Source: Haloechinothrix halophila YIM 93223 (GTDB lineage: Bacteria > Actinomycetota > Actinomycetes > Mycobacteriales > Pseudonocardiaceae). Taken from it: 64,000 nucleotides of DNA. The notes under the pieces were generated by a model. That model made no database searches and was not told the DNA's origin. It worked only from the letters and a program-made list of their open reading frames with translations. Location: NCBI RefSeq assembly GCF_000504245.1, contig NZ_KI632509.1, positions 1,301,723 to 1,365,722 on the forward strand, given 5' to 3'. Each line of letters starts with the position of its first letter. Positions within the stretch are counted from its first letter, which is position 1. This document shows, piece by piece, positions 9,008 to 17,312 of this stretch. The position numbers and the translations under genes were made by a program.

Positions 9008-9658
9008 TCACTTGGTGGCGATCTTCTGGCCGACCAGGATGAAGTCCGGGTCGCTGATGTAGTCGTCGTTCAGCTTGTGCAGTTTCTGCCAGCCGCCCTT
9101 GATGTCCTTGTCGGCCGCGATCTCGGAGAGCGACTCGCCCTTCTTGACCGTGTAGTCGCCGTCCGGGTTGGACTTGGCGACACGGGCCTGGACCGGAGCG
9201 GCCTGTGGAGCTTCCTGCTGAGCTTGCCGCTGGGCCGGCTGCGGCGCGGCCGCACCGCCCTCGGTGTTGGAGCCCTGGTAGCTACCGCTGGAACCGGCAA
9301 CGTGCCAGCCGGTCTTGGCGGTGCATGCGGGCCAGGCGTTGGGGCCCTGGCTCGCGAGGACCTTCTCGGCGATACGGATCTGCTCGGACTTGGACGCCTG
9401 GTGCGCGTAGCCCGTGCCGCCGTAAGCCTGCCATGTGCTGTGGGAGAACTGGAGACCACCGTAGTAGCCGTTACCGGTGTTGATGCTCCAGTCACCGCTG
9501 CTCTCGCACTGCGCGAGCATGTCCCAGTTGGGAGCGTACGCAGCGTTGGCAGGGGTAGCCATCGCAATCGGAGCACCGACCGCGATGCCCGCGACGGCAA
9601 CACGAGCGATGTTGCGAGTAGTCGTAGACAGCTTGCGGTGCTTGCCTCGGTAAGACAT
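9008..9658 (-). CDS. Secreted resuscitation-promoting factor with LysM domain
   Basis: 216 residues. A basic signal peptide runs to about residue 39 (VAVAGIAVGAPIAMATPANA|AYA). Residues 40-115 are the lysozyme-like Rpf domain with the catalytic glutamate in NWDMLAQCESSGDW and the signature GNGYYGGLQFSHSTWQAYGG and IAEKVLASQGPNAWPAC. A Gln/Ala/Pro-rich linker (about 130-165) leads to a C-terminal LysM domain (DGDYTVKKGESLSEIAADK...PDFILVGQKI). Rpf proteins cleave peptidoglycan and promote regrowth of dormant cells; LysM anchors them to the wall. The position between Moco genes equals rpfA (Rv0867c) of M. tuberculosis, though the LysM arrangement resembles Streptomyces Rpfs. A long leader and CRP-like palindrome precede it. 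Confidence 0.94.
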   Translation of the reverse strand: MSYRGKHRKLSTTTRNIARVAVAGIAVGAPIAMATPANAAYAPNWDMLAQCESSGDWSINTGNGYYGGLQFSHSTWQAYGGTGYAHQASKSEQIRIAEKVLASQGPNAWPACTAKTGWHVAGSSGSYQGSNTEGGAAAPQPAQRQAQQEAPQAAPVQARVAKSNPDGDYTVKKGESLSEIAADKDIKGGWQKLHKLNDDYISDPDFILVGQKIATK

Positions 9659-9663
9659 TGGCC

Positions 9664-9830
9664 TATCTCAATCCTCCGCGCCGCCGTCTTGGCTGGGGTC
9701 ATCCCGCGTCCCTGTCCCGGAGTCACTTTCACTCGGGGTTGTTTCCGGGAAACACCGTCGGACAGGGTTTGGCGAACGGGTTCCCGGTCTTGCCGTGGCT
9801 GGTCGGGGCCAACCGAGAGACGACGGTACG
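9664..9830 (-). promoter_or_regulatory. Long structured 5' leader of rpf, possible c-di-AMP (ydaO-type) riboswitch
   Basis: About 170-190 bases separate the likely transcription start from the rpf ATG. The leader is G/C-rich with many potential pairings; read on the minus strand it contains ACCGGGAACCC, then GAGTGAAAGTGACTC, which loosely recall conserved parts of the ydaO-type c-di-AMP riboswitch that controls rpf genes in other actinobacteria. I cannot identify the conserved GACAGCTAACC block, so this rests mainly on context. A ribosome-binding site GGAGGATT lies just before the gene. Confidence 0.3.
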
Positions 9831-9860
9831 TAACCGCAACCGTGATCGGAAATTTTCCAG

Positions 9861-9880
9861 ACCGTGATCTAGATCACGGT
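9861..9880. promoter_or_regulatory. CRP/GlxR-type palindrome upstream of rpf
   Basis: ACCGTGATCT followed by its exact complement makes a perfect 20-bp palindrome; its core GTGA-N6-TCAC is the CRP-family consensus. The centre is about 212 bases before the rpf ATG, compatible with activation of a promoter followed by a long leader. Rv3676 (CRP) controls rpfA in M. tuberculosis, and Crp acts at rpfA in Streptomyces coelicolor, so the context is strong. Confidence 0.72.
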
Positions 9881-10111
9881 AACAATATTGGTTGGGTAAC
9901 GACTTCGTGATAATCGCAGGTCAGAGCGCTGTTACCAGTCCGTTGCCTGTTCGAGATAAATCACCCAGGGTGAGGCTTGCATCACGTGGTTACACCGCCA
10001 GTGGACCACTGGTGGGGTCAGATCAACAGTCGCCTCGAGGTGTCCCCGGTCGCATCCACCCCGCTTCAGCGGACCTGAGAATCCCCAGCGTCAGGCCGAA
10101 AAATTGGCCCG

Positions 10112-10173
10112 GAATCCGAGTCAGAATCGAGCCGGAATCAGGCTGGAATGCGTCCCCGAATCGAGTGGGAATC
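10112..10173. repeat. Degenerate 11-12-bp repeat with GAATC core
   Basis: GAATC or GAATG occurs at 10112, 10124, 10135, 10146, 10158 and 10169, spaced 12, 11, 11, 12 and 11 bases. Copies are close to GAATCGAGCCG. The array faces one side of the helix. Confidence 0.6.
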
Positions 10174-10239
10174 GAGCCGTGTCTGGTCGGGGCATCCGTG
10201 CGGCGCTCTGGGGTGGTCGCAGACGCCGCTGTCGAAGTG

Positions 10240-10287
10240 GATCTTGAGGCGTTGTGGTCGCTATAACGACCGAAACGCCTCAAGATC
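10240..10287. terminator. 21-bp imperfect palindrome (REP-like terminator) after moaD
   Basis: The arms at 10240-10260 and 10267-10287 pair over 21 positions with two adjacent imperfections and a CTATAA loop. It lies 74 bases past the moaD stop. Its core AGGCGTTGTGG-TCG is nearly the same as that of the palindrome at 41651-41696. Confidence 0.6.
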
Positions 10288-10360
10288 GCGCTGGTGCGGC
10301 GGATCACGCTGGTGCGGCGCAACTGTTGGCGCCTGTAGACCCCGGGGTGAGTCCGGGCTG

Positions 10361-10648
10361 TCAGCCGCCAGCGAACGGCGGGAGGACGTCGAGTTGGACG
10401 CCGTCGTGCAATGGCGCCGAGTGCCGCCGTACCGCCACTTCGTCCAGCAGGAAGCTGGCGGCGGTCAGTACCCGCGCCAGCGCCGGATCGTGGCGCGCCC
10501 GCATCGCATCGAGAGCGGCGGTGAGGTCGGCGTCGGCGGGTAGGCTCAGTGTTTCGGCCTCAGTACCCGCCGCCGCCCGCGCGGAGGCGTAGTAGCGCAC
10601 GTGTACGGAGATCGTGCCGGTCCGTCCGGCCGCTGGGGCGTCGCTCAT
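10361..10648 (-). CDS. moaD: MoaD/ThiS-family sulfur carrier, molybdopterin synthase small subunit
   Basis: 95 residues with the ubiquitin-like MoaD fold: VHVRYYASARAAAGTE, LSLPADADLTAALDAM, then VLTAASFLLDEVAVR, DVLPPFAGG. The C-terminal Gly-Gly is the one adenylated and thiocarboxylated before sulfur transfer by MoaE (the fusion at 7930). The gene starts 3 bases after the moaA stop in the same direction, so it is the second gene of a moaA-moaD operon. Equivalent to moaD2 (Rv0868c) by position. Confidence 0.93.
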   Translation of the reverse strand: MSDAPAAGRTGTISVHVRYYASARAAAGTEAETLSLPADADLTAALDAMRARHDPALARVLTAASFLLDEVAVRRHSAPLHDGVQLDVLPPFAGG

Positions 10649-10651
10649 GCC

Positions 10652-11719
10652 CTAACCGCCGATGGAGCTCATCGGCCGCAGCGGCTGCGCGAACCCGGCG
10701 TCGTTGATCTCGTGCCCGGCGAGCTTGGCCCACATGGTCGCGCGCCAGGCGTTGGCGATGTCCTCATCCGACGCGCCTTCGCGCAGCATCGCCCGCAGAT
10801 CGGTCTCGCGCTGGCTGAACAGGCAGGAACGGATCGCCCCGTCCGCTGTCAGCCTCGTTCGGTCGCACGCCGCGCAGAACGGTCGCGTCACCGAGGCGAT
10901 CACGCCGACGTCGCCGGGGCCGCCGTCGACCAGCCAACGCTCAGCTGGTGCGCCGCCGCGCTCTTCGTTGCTTGGGGTGAGGGTGAACTCGGTCCGCAGC
11001 AGCTCAAGGATCTGCTCGGCGGTGATCATGGCGGAGCGATCCCAGCTGTGTTGCGCGTCCAGCGGCATCTGCTCGATGAACCGCAGGTGGTAGCCGTTGT
11101 CGAGGCAGTACCGGAGCAGACCGGTCGCCTCGTGCTCGTTGACACCAGGCAGCAGCACCGAGTTGATCTTGACGGGGTCCATGCCCGCGTCGCGCGCCGC
11201 TTTGAGGCCTGCGAGCACGTGGCTGAGCCGGTCGCGGCGGGTGATGCGGATGAACGTGTCCCGCTCGACGGTGTCCAGCGAGACGTTGATCCGGTTCAGC
11301 CCCGACGCCGCCAGCTTGGCCGCGCGCTTGGCGAGGCCGATGCCGTTGGTCGTCATCGCCACGCGCGGCCGGGGCCGCAGCGACGTGATCTCCGCGATCA
11401 GCGACTCGAGGCCGGGCCGCAGCATCGGTTCGCCGCCGGTGAGCCGGATGTCGGTGATGCCGAGTCGTTCGACCGCGATGCGCATCAGCCGGAGAAGTTC
11501 GTCGTCGGCGAGCACCTGCTCGTCCGGCATCCAGTCGAGACCTTCTTCCGGCATGCAGTACGTGCAGCGCAGGTTGCACTTGTCGGTCAACGACACGCGC
11601 AGGTCAGTCGCGACCCTGCCGAACGTGTCGACGAGTGCTGTCGTGTCGGGGCGCCCCGTCGTGTCGGCCGCGCGTGCGTCACCGACCACTTGGGGCAGGC
11701 CGAGGTTAATCGCTGTCAC
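10652..11719 (-). CDS. moaA: GTP 3',8-cyclase MoaA (radical SAM)
   Basis: 355 residues. A radical SAM enzyme that with MoaC forms cPMP from GTP. N-terminal cluster motif CNLRCTYC follows DLRVSLTDK; the SAM site TGGEPML and MTTNG are present; a second 4Fe-4S site is given by PFCAACDRTRLTADGAIRSC, and the C-terminus ends in the conserved Gly-Gly needed for catalysis. I place the start at GTG 11719 (VTAINLGLPQVVG), which resembles the N-terminus of mycobacterial MoaA2 and lies 7 bases after a TACCCT -10 (leaderless). An upstream in-frame ATG at 11785 would add 22 unconserved residues. Confidence 0.94.
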   Translation of the reverse strand: MTAINLGLPQVVGDARAADTTGRPDTTALVDTFGRVATDLRVSLTDKCNLRCTYCMPEEGLDWMPDEQVLADDELLRLMRIAVERLGITDIRLTGGEPMLRPGLESLIAEITSLRPRPRVAMTTNGIGLAKRAAKLAASGLNRINVSLDTVERDTFIRITRRDRLSHVLAGLKAARDAGMDPVKINSVLLPGVNEHEATGLLRYCLDNGYHLRFIEQMPLDAQHSWDRSAMITAEQILELLRTEFTLTPSNEERGGAPAERWLVDGGPGDVGVIASVTRPFCAACDRTRLTADGAIRSCLFSQRETDLRAMLREGASDEDIANAWRATMWAKLAGHEINDAGFAQPLRPMSSIGG

Positions 11720-11726
11720 CTTTTCC

Positions 11727-11732
11727 AGGGTA
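11727..11732 (-). promoter_or_regulatory. -10 element (TACCCT) of a leaderless moaA promoter
   Basis: On the minus strand TACCCT is followed by seven bases and GTG. The spacing puts transcription initiation at or next to the start codon, and no Shine-Dalgarno sequence is visible. Confidence 0.45.
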
Positions 11733-11846
11733 ACGGCCAGGGGTGACAAAAGTGACTGCCGCCATCCATCGGCTATCCCGCTCATCGTCGCAATCGCGTA
11801 AAAACGGGGCTATTCATGCCGCAACTGCGTGGATACAGTGGCTTAT

Positions 11847-12254
11847 GTGGCGCAGTTTCGAATTTCGGAGGCCGCCGACCTGCTCGGTGTCAGTGACGAC
11901 ACGGTGCGGCGATGGGTCAAGTCGGGCCAGCTTCCCGCGCTGGCGGAGACGGCTGGTCGCACGGTGATCGATGGCGCTCGGCTCGCGGAATTCGCCCGCG
12001 AACGGGCCGCTGCCGCGGAGGACCCGTCCGCCGTGGGGCGTTCCGCGCGCAACCGGTTCGTCGGCCTGGTCACCAAGGTCATCGCGGACACGGTGATGGC
12101 GCAGGTCGAGATCCAGGCAGGGTCGCACCGGGTGGTGTCGCTGATGAGCGCGGAAGCCGTCCGCGATCTCGGTCTCGCGCCGGGCGAACTGGCCGTCGCC
12201 GTCGTCAAGGCCACCACCGTCGTCGTCGAGACGCCGGGCGGCTCCCATGCATAA
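11847..12254 (+). CDS. Helix-turn-helix / TOBE (Mop) molybdate-responsive protein
   Basis: About 135 residues. The N-terminus is an excisionase/MerR-like helix-turn-helix (FRISEAADLLGVSDDTVRRWVKSGQLPA), the C-terminal half a single TOBE/Mop domain (RSARNRFVGLVTKVIADTVMAQVEIQAG...VVKATTVVVETPG) that binds molybdate or tungstate. It directly precedes and overlaps modA by 8 bases, so it probably senses intracellular molybdate and regulates uptake or storage. Possible starts are GTG 11829, 11838 or 11847; I prefer 11847 (MAQFRISEAADLL), which aligns with family N-termini and lies seven bases after TACAGT (11834-11839). ModE-like control is inference. Confidence 0.85.
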   Translation: MAQFRISEAADLLGVSDDTVRRWVKSGQLPALAETAGRTVIDGARLAEFARERAAAAEDPSAVGRSARNRFVGLVTKVIADTVMAQVEIQAGSHRVVSLMSAEAVRDLGLAPGELAVAVVKATTVVVETPGGSHA

Positions 12255-12978
12255 GGCCACGGCCACCCTGCTGGCTGGCCTGCTTGCGCTGTCCGGGTGC
12301 ACGGCATCGGCGGAGCGGACGCTGACCGTGTTCGCCGCCGCCTCGCTCACCGAGGTCTTCAGCACTCTGGAGCAGCGGTTTGAGGCCGACCACCCGGACG
12401 TCGACGTGCGGCTGCACTTCGCGGGCTCGTCGCGGCTGGCGCAGCAGCTCGCTGAGGGGGCGTCCGCCGACGTGTTCGCTTCAGCCGACGCGGAGGTCAT
12501 GCGCGACGTCGCCAGCGCGGGATTGCTCGCCGCGGAGCCGGAGCCATTCGCGACCAACACGCTGACCATCGCCGTCGAGCCGGGCAACCCGCTGGGCATC
12601 GGTGGTCTCGCCGGTCTTGCCCGCGAGGACGTCACCGCTGTCGTGTGTCAGCCGCAGGTGCCGTGCGGCGATGCGGCGCGCGAACTGGTGGCCGGCCATG
12701 ACGTCGAGCCGCGCTTCGCCAGCGAGGAGCCCGACGTCAAGGCCGTGCTGGCGAAGGTGCGAGTAGGGGAGGCCGACGCGGGGCTGGTCTACGTCACCGA
12801 CGCGCTGGCCGAGGCGGGCGCCGTCGACGCGGTGAAGATCGACGGTGCCGAGGGCGTCGTCAACACCTATCCGATCGCGACCCTTGCCGATGCGCCCGCG
12901 CTGGCCGCCGAGTTCCAACGGTTCGTGCTGGGCGCGGGCAGCGGCGTGCTGCGTGATGCGGGGTTCGGCGCGCCATGA
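12247..12978 (+). CDS. modA: Molybdate-binding lipoprotein ModA
   Basis: 243 residues. A lipoprotein signal peptide ends in the lipobox ALSGC with cysteine at residue 18. The mature part is a type II periplasmic-binding fold: [62 protein letters not shown], and [17 protein letters not shown]. The SSxxLAQQ and AGLVYxTDA motifs are those that coordinate molybdate. It overlaps modB by 4 bases (ATGA) and follows the Mop-domain regulator in one operon. Confidence 0.94.
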   Translation: MHKATATLLAGLLALSGCTASAERTLTVFAAASLTEVFSTLEQRFEADHPDVDVRLHFAGSSRLAQQLAEGASADVFASADAEVMRDVASAGLLAAEPEPFATNTLTIAVEPGNPLGIGGLAGLAREDVTAVVCQPQVPCGDAARELVAGHDVEPRFASEEPDVKAVLAKVRVGEADAGLVYVTDALAEAGAVDAVKIDGAEGVVNTYPIATLADAPALAAEFQRFVLGAGSGVLRDAGFGAP

Positions 12979-13784
12979 CTAGCGACCGCCTCACCCCGGC
13001 AGGCAGGGTGCCTTCGGTGCTGTGGCTCCCCGCCGCGCTCGCGCTCGCGCTGGTGACGTTGCCGATCGCAGGGCTGCTGCTGCGCACTGACTTCGCGCGA
13101 CTGCCAACCCTGCTGACCTCGGACGCTTCGCTGCACGCGCTTCGGCTGTCGCTGCTCACCGCCGCGCTGTCGACGGTGCTGTGCGTTGTGCTCGGTGTGC
13201 CGCTCGCGGTAGTGCTGGCGCGGTCGACGTTCCCGTTCGTGCGGGTGGTGCGCGCCGTGGTGCTGCTGCCGCTGGTGCTGCCGCCGGTCGTCGGCGGGTT
13301 CGCGCTGCTCTACAGCCTTGGCCGCAATGGCTACATCGGCTACGTGCTCGACGTCACGGCCGGGATCCAGGTGCCGTTCACCACGGCGGCGGTCGTGATC
13401 GCGCAGACCTTCGTCGCGATGCCGTTTCTCGTCGTCAGCGTGGAAGGTGCGTTGCGAGCGACCGGGGAGGACTACGAGCGCGTTGCCGCCACCCTCGGCG
13501 CGCGGCCGACGACGGTGTTCACCCGCGTCACCTGCCCGCTGTTGCTGCCCGCGCTGGCGTCTGGGGTGGTGCTGAGCTTCGCGCGGGCGCTTGGCGAGTT
13601 CGGCGCGACGATCACCTTCGCTGGCAGCCTGCAAGGCGTCACCCGCACCTTGCCGCTCGAGGTGTACGCGCAGGCCGATGCGGACGTCGACAGCGCGGTC
13701 GCGCTGTCGCTGCTGCTCATCGTGATCGCGGTCGTTGTCATCGTGGTCGCGCGGCCGCGCTCGGTCGAGGGGGTACGGGCATGA
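12975..13784 (+). CDS. modB: Molybdate ABC transporter permease ModB
   Basis: 269 residues, about six membrane helices. It carries the permease EAA loop near residues 155-190 ([33 protein letters not shown]) that contacts the ATPase, and ends with a long hydrophobic helix ([15 protein letters not shown]). A run [16 protein letters not shown] is characteristic of ModB/CysT permeases. Both ends overlap neighbours by ATGA (modA and modC), an arrangement of tight translational coupling. Confidence 0.94.
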   Translation: MTSDRLTPAGRVPSVLWLPAALALALVTLPIAGLLLRTDFARLPTLLTSDASLHALRLSLLTAALSTVLCVVLGVPLAVVLARSTFPFVRVVRAVVLLPLVLPPVVGGFALLYSLGRNGYIGYVLDVTAGIQVPFTTAAVVIAQTFVAMPFLVVSVEGALRATGEDYERVAATLGARPTTVFTRVTCPLLLPALASGVVLSFARALGEFGATITFAGSLQGVTRTLPLEVYAQADADVDSAVALSLLLIVIAVVVIVVARPRSVEGVRA

Positions 13785-14875
13785 GCGGATTGCGCGCCGC
13801 GGTGCGGCTGCGGCGGGACGGCTTCGCGCTTGACGTCGAGCTGGATGTCCCCGACGGCGCGGTGCTCGCGGTGCTCGGCCCGAACGGATCTGGCAAGTCG
13901 ACATTGCTTGACTGTCTCGCCGGGCTGCTGCGGCCCGCCGACGCGTCCATATATATCGACGGCCGATCAGTGGCGGAGTTGCCGCCGCCAGCACGCAAGG
14001 TTGGCGTGCTGCGGCAGGACCCGCTGCTGTTCCCGCACCTGAGCGTGCTGGACAACGTCGCGTTCGGACCACGCTCGCGTGGCAGCGACGCGCGGGCGGC
14101 GCGGGAGGTGGCGCGGCACTGGCTCGCGGAGATCGGCGTCGCTGAGTTCGCCGACCGGCGGCCCGCACGGCTGTCCGGCGGGCAAGCACAGCGGGTCGCG
14201 CTGGCGCGGGCACTCGCGACCGATCCCGCGCTGTTGCTGCTGGACGAACCGCTCGCCGCGCTGGACGTCGACGCCGCACCCGCCATGCGTGCCGCGCTGC
14301 GTGCCGTGTTGCGGCAACGGCGTGCGGGCCGGGTGGCTGTCGTCGTCACCCACGACCCGCTGGATGCCATCAGCCTCGCGGACCACGTGCTCGTGCTTGC
14401 CGACGGCCGGGTCGTCGAGCAGGGACCGACCAGGGATGTGCTCGCCGCGCCACGCACCGGGTTCACCGCCCGGATCGCTGGGCTCAACCTCATCGCGGGC
14501 GAGGCGACCCCGGACGGGTTGCGCACCAGCGACCAGCTGCTCACCGGGGTCCTCGCCGGTGACGCCGTCGCAGGGGACCCGGCCGTCGCGGTGTTCTCGC
14601 CGCGCGCGGTGTCGGTGTTCCCCTCGGACGACGAGCCGCACGGCAGCCCCCGCAACACCGCATCCGCCACCGTCGCCGCGCTGGAACCGCACGGGACCGT
14701 GGTGCGATTGCGCACCAAGGCCGACGGGCAGAGCTGGACGTCCGGTGTCGCCGCCGACCTCACCCCGGCCGCGATCGCGGACCTCGGCATCGACGTCGGC
14801 AGCCAAGTGTGGCTGTCGGTGAAGGCGACCGCGGTCGACGTCCACCCCGCGCTGCGCCGCTCGCCCGCCCCCTGA
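13781..14875 (+). CDS. modC: Molybdate ABC transporter ATP-binding protein ModC
   Basis: 364 residues starting at ATG 13781, overlapping modB by four bases. ATPase hallmarks: Walker [10 protein letters not shown] near residue 33, Q-loop [20 protein letters not shown], signature LSGGQAQR, Walker [13 protein letters not shown], and switch histidine [12 protein letters not shown]-terminal TOBE domain ([22 protein letters not shown]...[15 protein letters not shown]) gives molybdate sensing. It completes the modABC importer that feeds the Moco pathway encoded on both sides. Confidence 0.94.
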   Translation: MSGLRAAVRLRRDGFALDVELDVPDGAVLAVLGPNGSGKSTLLDCLAGLLRPADASIYIDGRSVAELPPPARKVGVLRQDPLLFPHLSVLDNVAFGPRSRGSDARAAREVARHWLAEIGVAEFADRRPARLSGGQAQRVALARALATDPALLLLDEPLAALDVDAAPAMRAALRAVLRQRRAGRVAVVVTHDPLDAISLADHVLVLADGRVVEQGPTRDVLAAPRTGFTARIAGLNLIAGEATPDGLRTSDQLLTGVLAGDAVAGDPAVAVFSPRAVSVFPSDDEPHGSPRNTASATVAALEPHGTVVRLRTKADGQSWTSGVAADLTPAAIADLGIDVGSQVWLSVKATAVDVHPALRRSPAP

Positions 14876-14900
14876 ACTGCTGCAAGCACCATGTCGGGCA

Positions 14901-14906
14901 TATCGT
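14901..14906 (+). promoter_or_regulatory. -10 element (TATCGT) of a leaderless promoter
   Basis: TATCGT is followed by seven bases and the GTG at 14914, with no ribosome-binding site in between. Confidence 0.4.
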
Positions 14907-14913
14907 CTGGTCT

Positions 14914-15714
14914 GTGACTCTTCAGCCAGCGACGTACGTGGTGGGCGACGTGCACGGGCACGTCGATCCGCTGCGTGCCGCGCTGCGCGATGCCGGGCTG
15001 ATCGACGAGGCTGGCGACTGGGCTGCTGGTGAGACGCACCTGTGGTTTCTCGGTGACTTCGTGGACAGGGGACCGGACGGCATCGGTGTGATCGACCTTG
15101 TCATGCGACTCAACCGGCAGGCCGCCGACGCGGGGGGCCAGGTGCAGACGCTGCTCGGCAACCACGAGATCCTGCTGCTTGGCGTGCACAAGTTCGGCGA
15201 CACCGAGGTGCCGTCCGACTACGGCTACCGCAGCTTCGACCGCAGCTGGGCGCTCAACGGCGGCCAGCAGTCCGATATCGACGCGCTCACGTCCGAGCAC
15301 ATCGACTGGCTGATGGCGCGCCCGGCGCTCGCGCACGCCGCCGATCATCTGCTGCTGCACTCCGACACGCTGGAGTATTTCGAGTGGGGCAGCGACGTGG
15401 CGGACATCAACGACACCGTGCGCGACGTGCTCGCTGGCGACGACATCGCGGACTGGTGGGAGGTCTGGCGGCGGATGACCACCCGGTACGCCTTCCGAGG
15501 GCCGGACGGGCCTGAGGTCGCGGACATGGTGCTCGACCGGCTCGGCGGCGACCGCATCGTGCACGGCCACAGCGTCATCGCGGACCAGCTCGGTGTGCAC
15601 CCGATGGACATCGAAGGCCCGCTGGCCTACGCGGGCGGCAAGGTGCTCGGCGTTGACGGCGGCTTATTCGTCGGCGGCCCGTGCCTTGTGGTTCCGCTGC
15701 CCTGGGAGGGCTGA
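14914..15714 (+). CDS. Calcineurin-like metallophosphoesterase
   Basis: 266 residues from GTG 14914. The dimetal phosphoesterase motifs are complete and in order: VVGDVHGHVDPL, FLGDFVDRGPDG, LLGNHEILLL, and the late histidine block VHGHSV. This pattern is shared with PrpE/ApaH-like serine/threonine phosphatases and bis(5'-nucleosyl)tetraphosphatases. Substrate cannot be told from sequence. Its leaderless start and a 38-base gap after modC suggest its own promoter rather than membership in the mod operon. Confidence 0.88.
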   Translation: MTLQPATYVVGDVHGHVDPLRAALRDAGLIDEAGDWAAGETHLWFLGDFVDRGPDGIGVIDLVMRLNRQAADAGGQVQTLLGNHEILLLGVHKFGDTEVPSDYGYRSFDRSWALNGGQQSDIDALTSEHIDWLMARPALAHAADHLLLHSDTLEYFEWGSDVADINDTVRDVLAGDDIADWWEVWRRMTTRYAFRGPDGPEVADMVLDRLGGDRIVHGHSVIADQLGVHPMDIEGPLAYAGGKVLGVDGGLFVGGPCLVVPLPWEG

Positions 15715-15724
15715 CGGGCGCACC

Positions 15725-16492
15725 TCACGCGCACAACTCGCCGCGCGCGATCGTCACCGCACGCCCGGTGAGTCCCACCCGATCGCCGGAGAGCGTCATC
15801 CGGACGGTGCCGCCGCGTGCGGACACCTGCCTGCCGACCAGCTCCCGCTTGCCCAGCCGCTGCGCCCAGTACGGTGCGAGAGTGCAGTGCGCCGAGCCGG
15901 TAACCGGGTCCTCGTCCACCCCGGCGCCGGGGAAGAAGCAGCGGCTGATGAAGTCGATGCCCTCGATGTCCGATGGCGCGGTGACGATCACTCCCCGCGC
16001 GGGCAGCTCCGCGAGCGATGCCTTGGGCCGTACCGTGCGCACCTGCGCCGCGTCCGCCGTGACGACGAGCAGGTCAGACACGCCACGCTCGACGTGCTGG
16101 ATGTCGACCCCGGCTAGCGCGTCGACCAGCGTCGGGTCGGCCTCGACGGGATCGCCGGGATCGGCGGGGAAGTCCATCTCCACCCAACCGTCGCCGGTCG
16201 CGGTGCAGGTCAGCATGCCGCTGCGAGTCTCGAACGTCCGTGATCCGCCGAGCACGTGCGCGGTCGCGAGCGTCGCGTGACCGCACAGGTCGACCTCCGT
16301 TGTCGGTGTGAACCACCGGAGTGGGTTCGGTTCCGGCGCGTTCGCTTCGACGAACGCCGTCTCGGAGTGTTTGAGTTCCGCCGCGACGGCTTGCATCCAC
16401 TCTTCGTCGGCTGGCGCGTCAAGCAGCACCACTCCGGCTGGATTGCCCGCGAACGGCGTATCGGTAAAGGCATCGACGATGTACATCCGCAT
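15725..16492 (-). CDS. PhzF-family isomerase
   Basis: About 255 residues. Family landmarks: MYIVDAFTDTPFAGNPAGVVLL at the N-terminus (split by the metal-free active site), the catalytic glutamate region HSETAFVE, the TEVDLCGHATLATAHVL loop, and the C-terminal GAGVDEDPVTGSAHCTLAPYW that mirrors the N-terminal half. PhzF proteins isomerise small molecules such as dihydrohydroxyanthranilate, but most homologues have unknown substrates and no phenazine genes are nearby. The start is placed at ATG 16492 (MRMYIVDAF); in-frame ATGs at 16504 and 16519 are alternatives. It is divergent from the HAD gene at 16537. Confidence 0.86.
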   Translation of the reverse strand: MRMYIVDAFTDTPFAGNPAGVVLLDAPADEEWMQAVAAELKHSETAFVEANAPEPNPLRWFTPTTEVDLCGHATLATAHVLGGSRTFETRSGMLTCTATGDGWVEMDFPADPGDPVEADPTLVDALAGVDIQHVERGVSDLLVVTADAAQVRTVRPKASLAELPARGVIVTAPSDIEGIDFISRCFFPGAGVDEDPVTGSAHCTLAPYWAQRLGKRELVGRQVSARGGTVRMTLSGDRVGLTGRAVTIARGELCA

Positions 16493-16536
16493 GGACCCGA
16501 TCATGCCCGAATCGCGCACGGTTACGCTGGACGGTC

Positions 16537-17154
16537 GTGAGCTTGTGCGTCGGATTCGATCTGGACATGACCTTGATCGACCCCAGGGAGGGCATGGTCG
16601 AGATCATCGATGCGCTGGCAGCCGACTCCGGGATCCCGCTGGACGCCGCCGGGTTCGCCGCGCGCCTCGGCCCACCGCTCGCGATCGGATTGCACAACGC
16701 GGGCGCGCCTGAACAGCGGATTCCCGAGCTGGTGCCCCGATTCCGGCAGCTGTATCCGGACGTCGTGGTGCCAAAGACCCGCGTGATGCCGGGTGCGCTC
16801 GCCGCCATCGCGTCGGTGCGGGACGCGGGCGGCTCGGTGATCGTTGTCACCGGGAAGTACCAGCCCAGCGCCGAGCTGCACCTGCGCACCCTCGGTATCG
16901 AGGTGGACGCGGTGATCGGGGAGCTGTTCTCGGACACCAAGGCCACCGCGCTCGTCGAACACGGCGCGTCGATCTATGTCGGTGACCACGTCGGGGACGT
17001 GCGCGGCGCTCGACGGGCGGGCGCGGTGTCTGTCGCCGTGGCGAGCGGGCCGTGCGACGCGGACGAACTGGCCGACGCGGGCGCCGACGTCGTGCTAACC
17101 AGCCTCGACGAATTCCCCGCCTGGTTTGGCGAGCACCGGGCCTACGCGCCGTAG
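16537..17154 (+). CDS. HAD-superfamily hydrolase (phosphoglycolate phosphatase-like)
   Basis: 205 residues. HAD motif I is CVGFDLDMTLID, motif II VIVVTGKY, a lysine in FSDTKATAL, and motif III SIYVGDHVGDVRGAR; the helical cap domain spans about residues 20-85. Soluble phosphatase; substrate unknown. GTG 16537 lies eight bases after TACGCT (16523-16528), another leaderless arrangement. Confidence 0.88.
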   Translation: MSLCVGFDLDMTLIDPREGMVEIIDALAADSGIPLDAAGFAARLGPPLAIGLHNAGAPEQRIPELVPRFRQLYPDVVVPKTRVMPGALAAIASVRDAGGSVIVVTGKYQPSAELHLRTLGIEVDAVIGELFSDTKATALVEHGASIYVGDHVGDVRGARRAGAVSVAVASGPCDADELADAGADVVLTSLDEFPAWFGEHRAYAP

Positions 17155-17249
17155 TTCACCCGATCAGGTATGAGGTGTCACGGTGCCGCAACGAGGCGCG
17201 AGTTTCTGCGTATACATCACGGCTGCATCGACACAGGCGGGCACGTATG

Positions 17250-17265
17250 GTAGCCAAATGGCTAC
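17250..17265. promoter_or_regulatory. Palindrome GTAGCCA-AA-TGGCTAC upstream of orphan DUF742 gene
   Basis: Seven-base perfect arms with a two-base centre lie 48 bases before the GTG at 17313 and are the only symmetric element in the promoter region. A repressor or activator site is plausible; no family assignment. Confidence 0.4.
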
Positions 17266-17312
17266 GCTCATCCGATCGGGCGTACTTATCGACCACACAG
17301 GAGGGTGACGCG

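Larger units (their letters stand above)
9659..10360. other. 702-base intergenic region between rpf and moaD
   Basis: No gene is supported here. It holds the rpf leader and CRP-like site (to 9880), a GAATC-type 11-12-bp periodic repeat (10112-10173), a long palindrome (10240-10287), and a duplicated CGCTGGTGCGGCG at 10288-10300 and 10306-10318. Between 9885 and 10110 I see nothing recognisable. Confidence 0.7.

Noticed and set aside
9664-9830. Confident ydaO riboswitch call
   Set aside because: The context is right but the conserved 3' block is not recognisable by eye, so it is reported only at low confidence.
13738-15600. Long minus-strand frame opposite modC and the phosphoesterase
   Set aside because: Both plus-strand genes have full sets of catalytic motifs; this frame has none and is a shadow.
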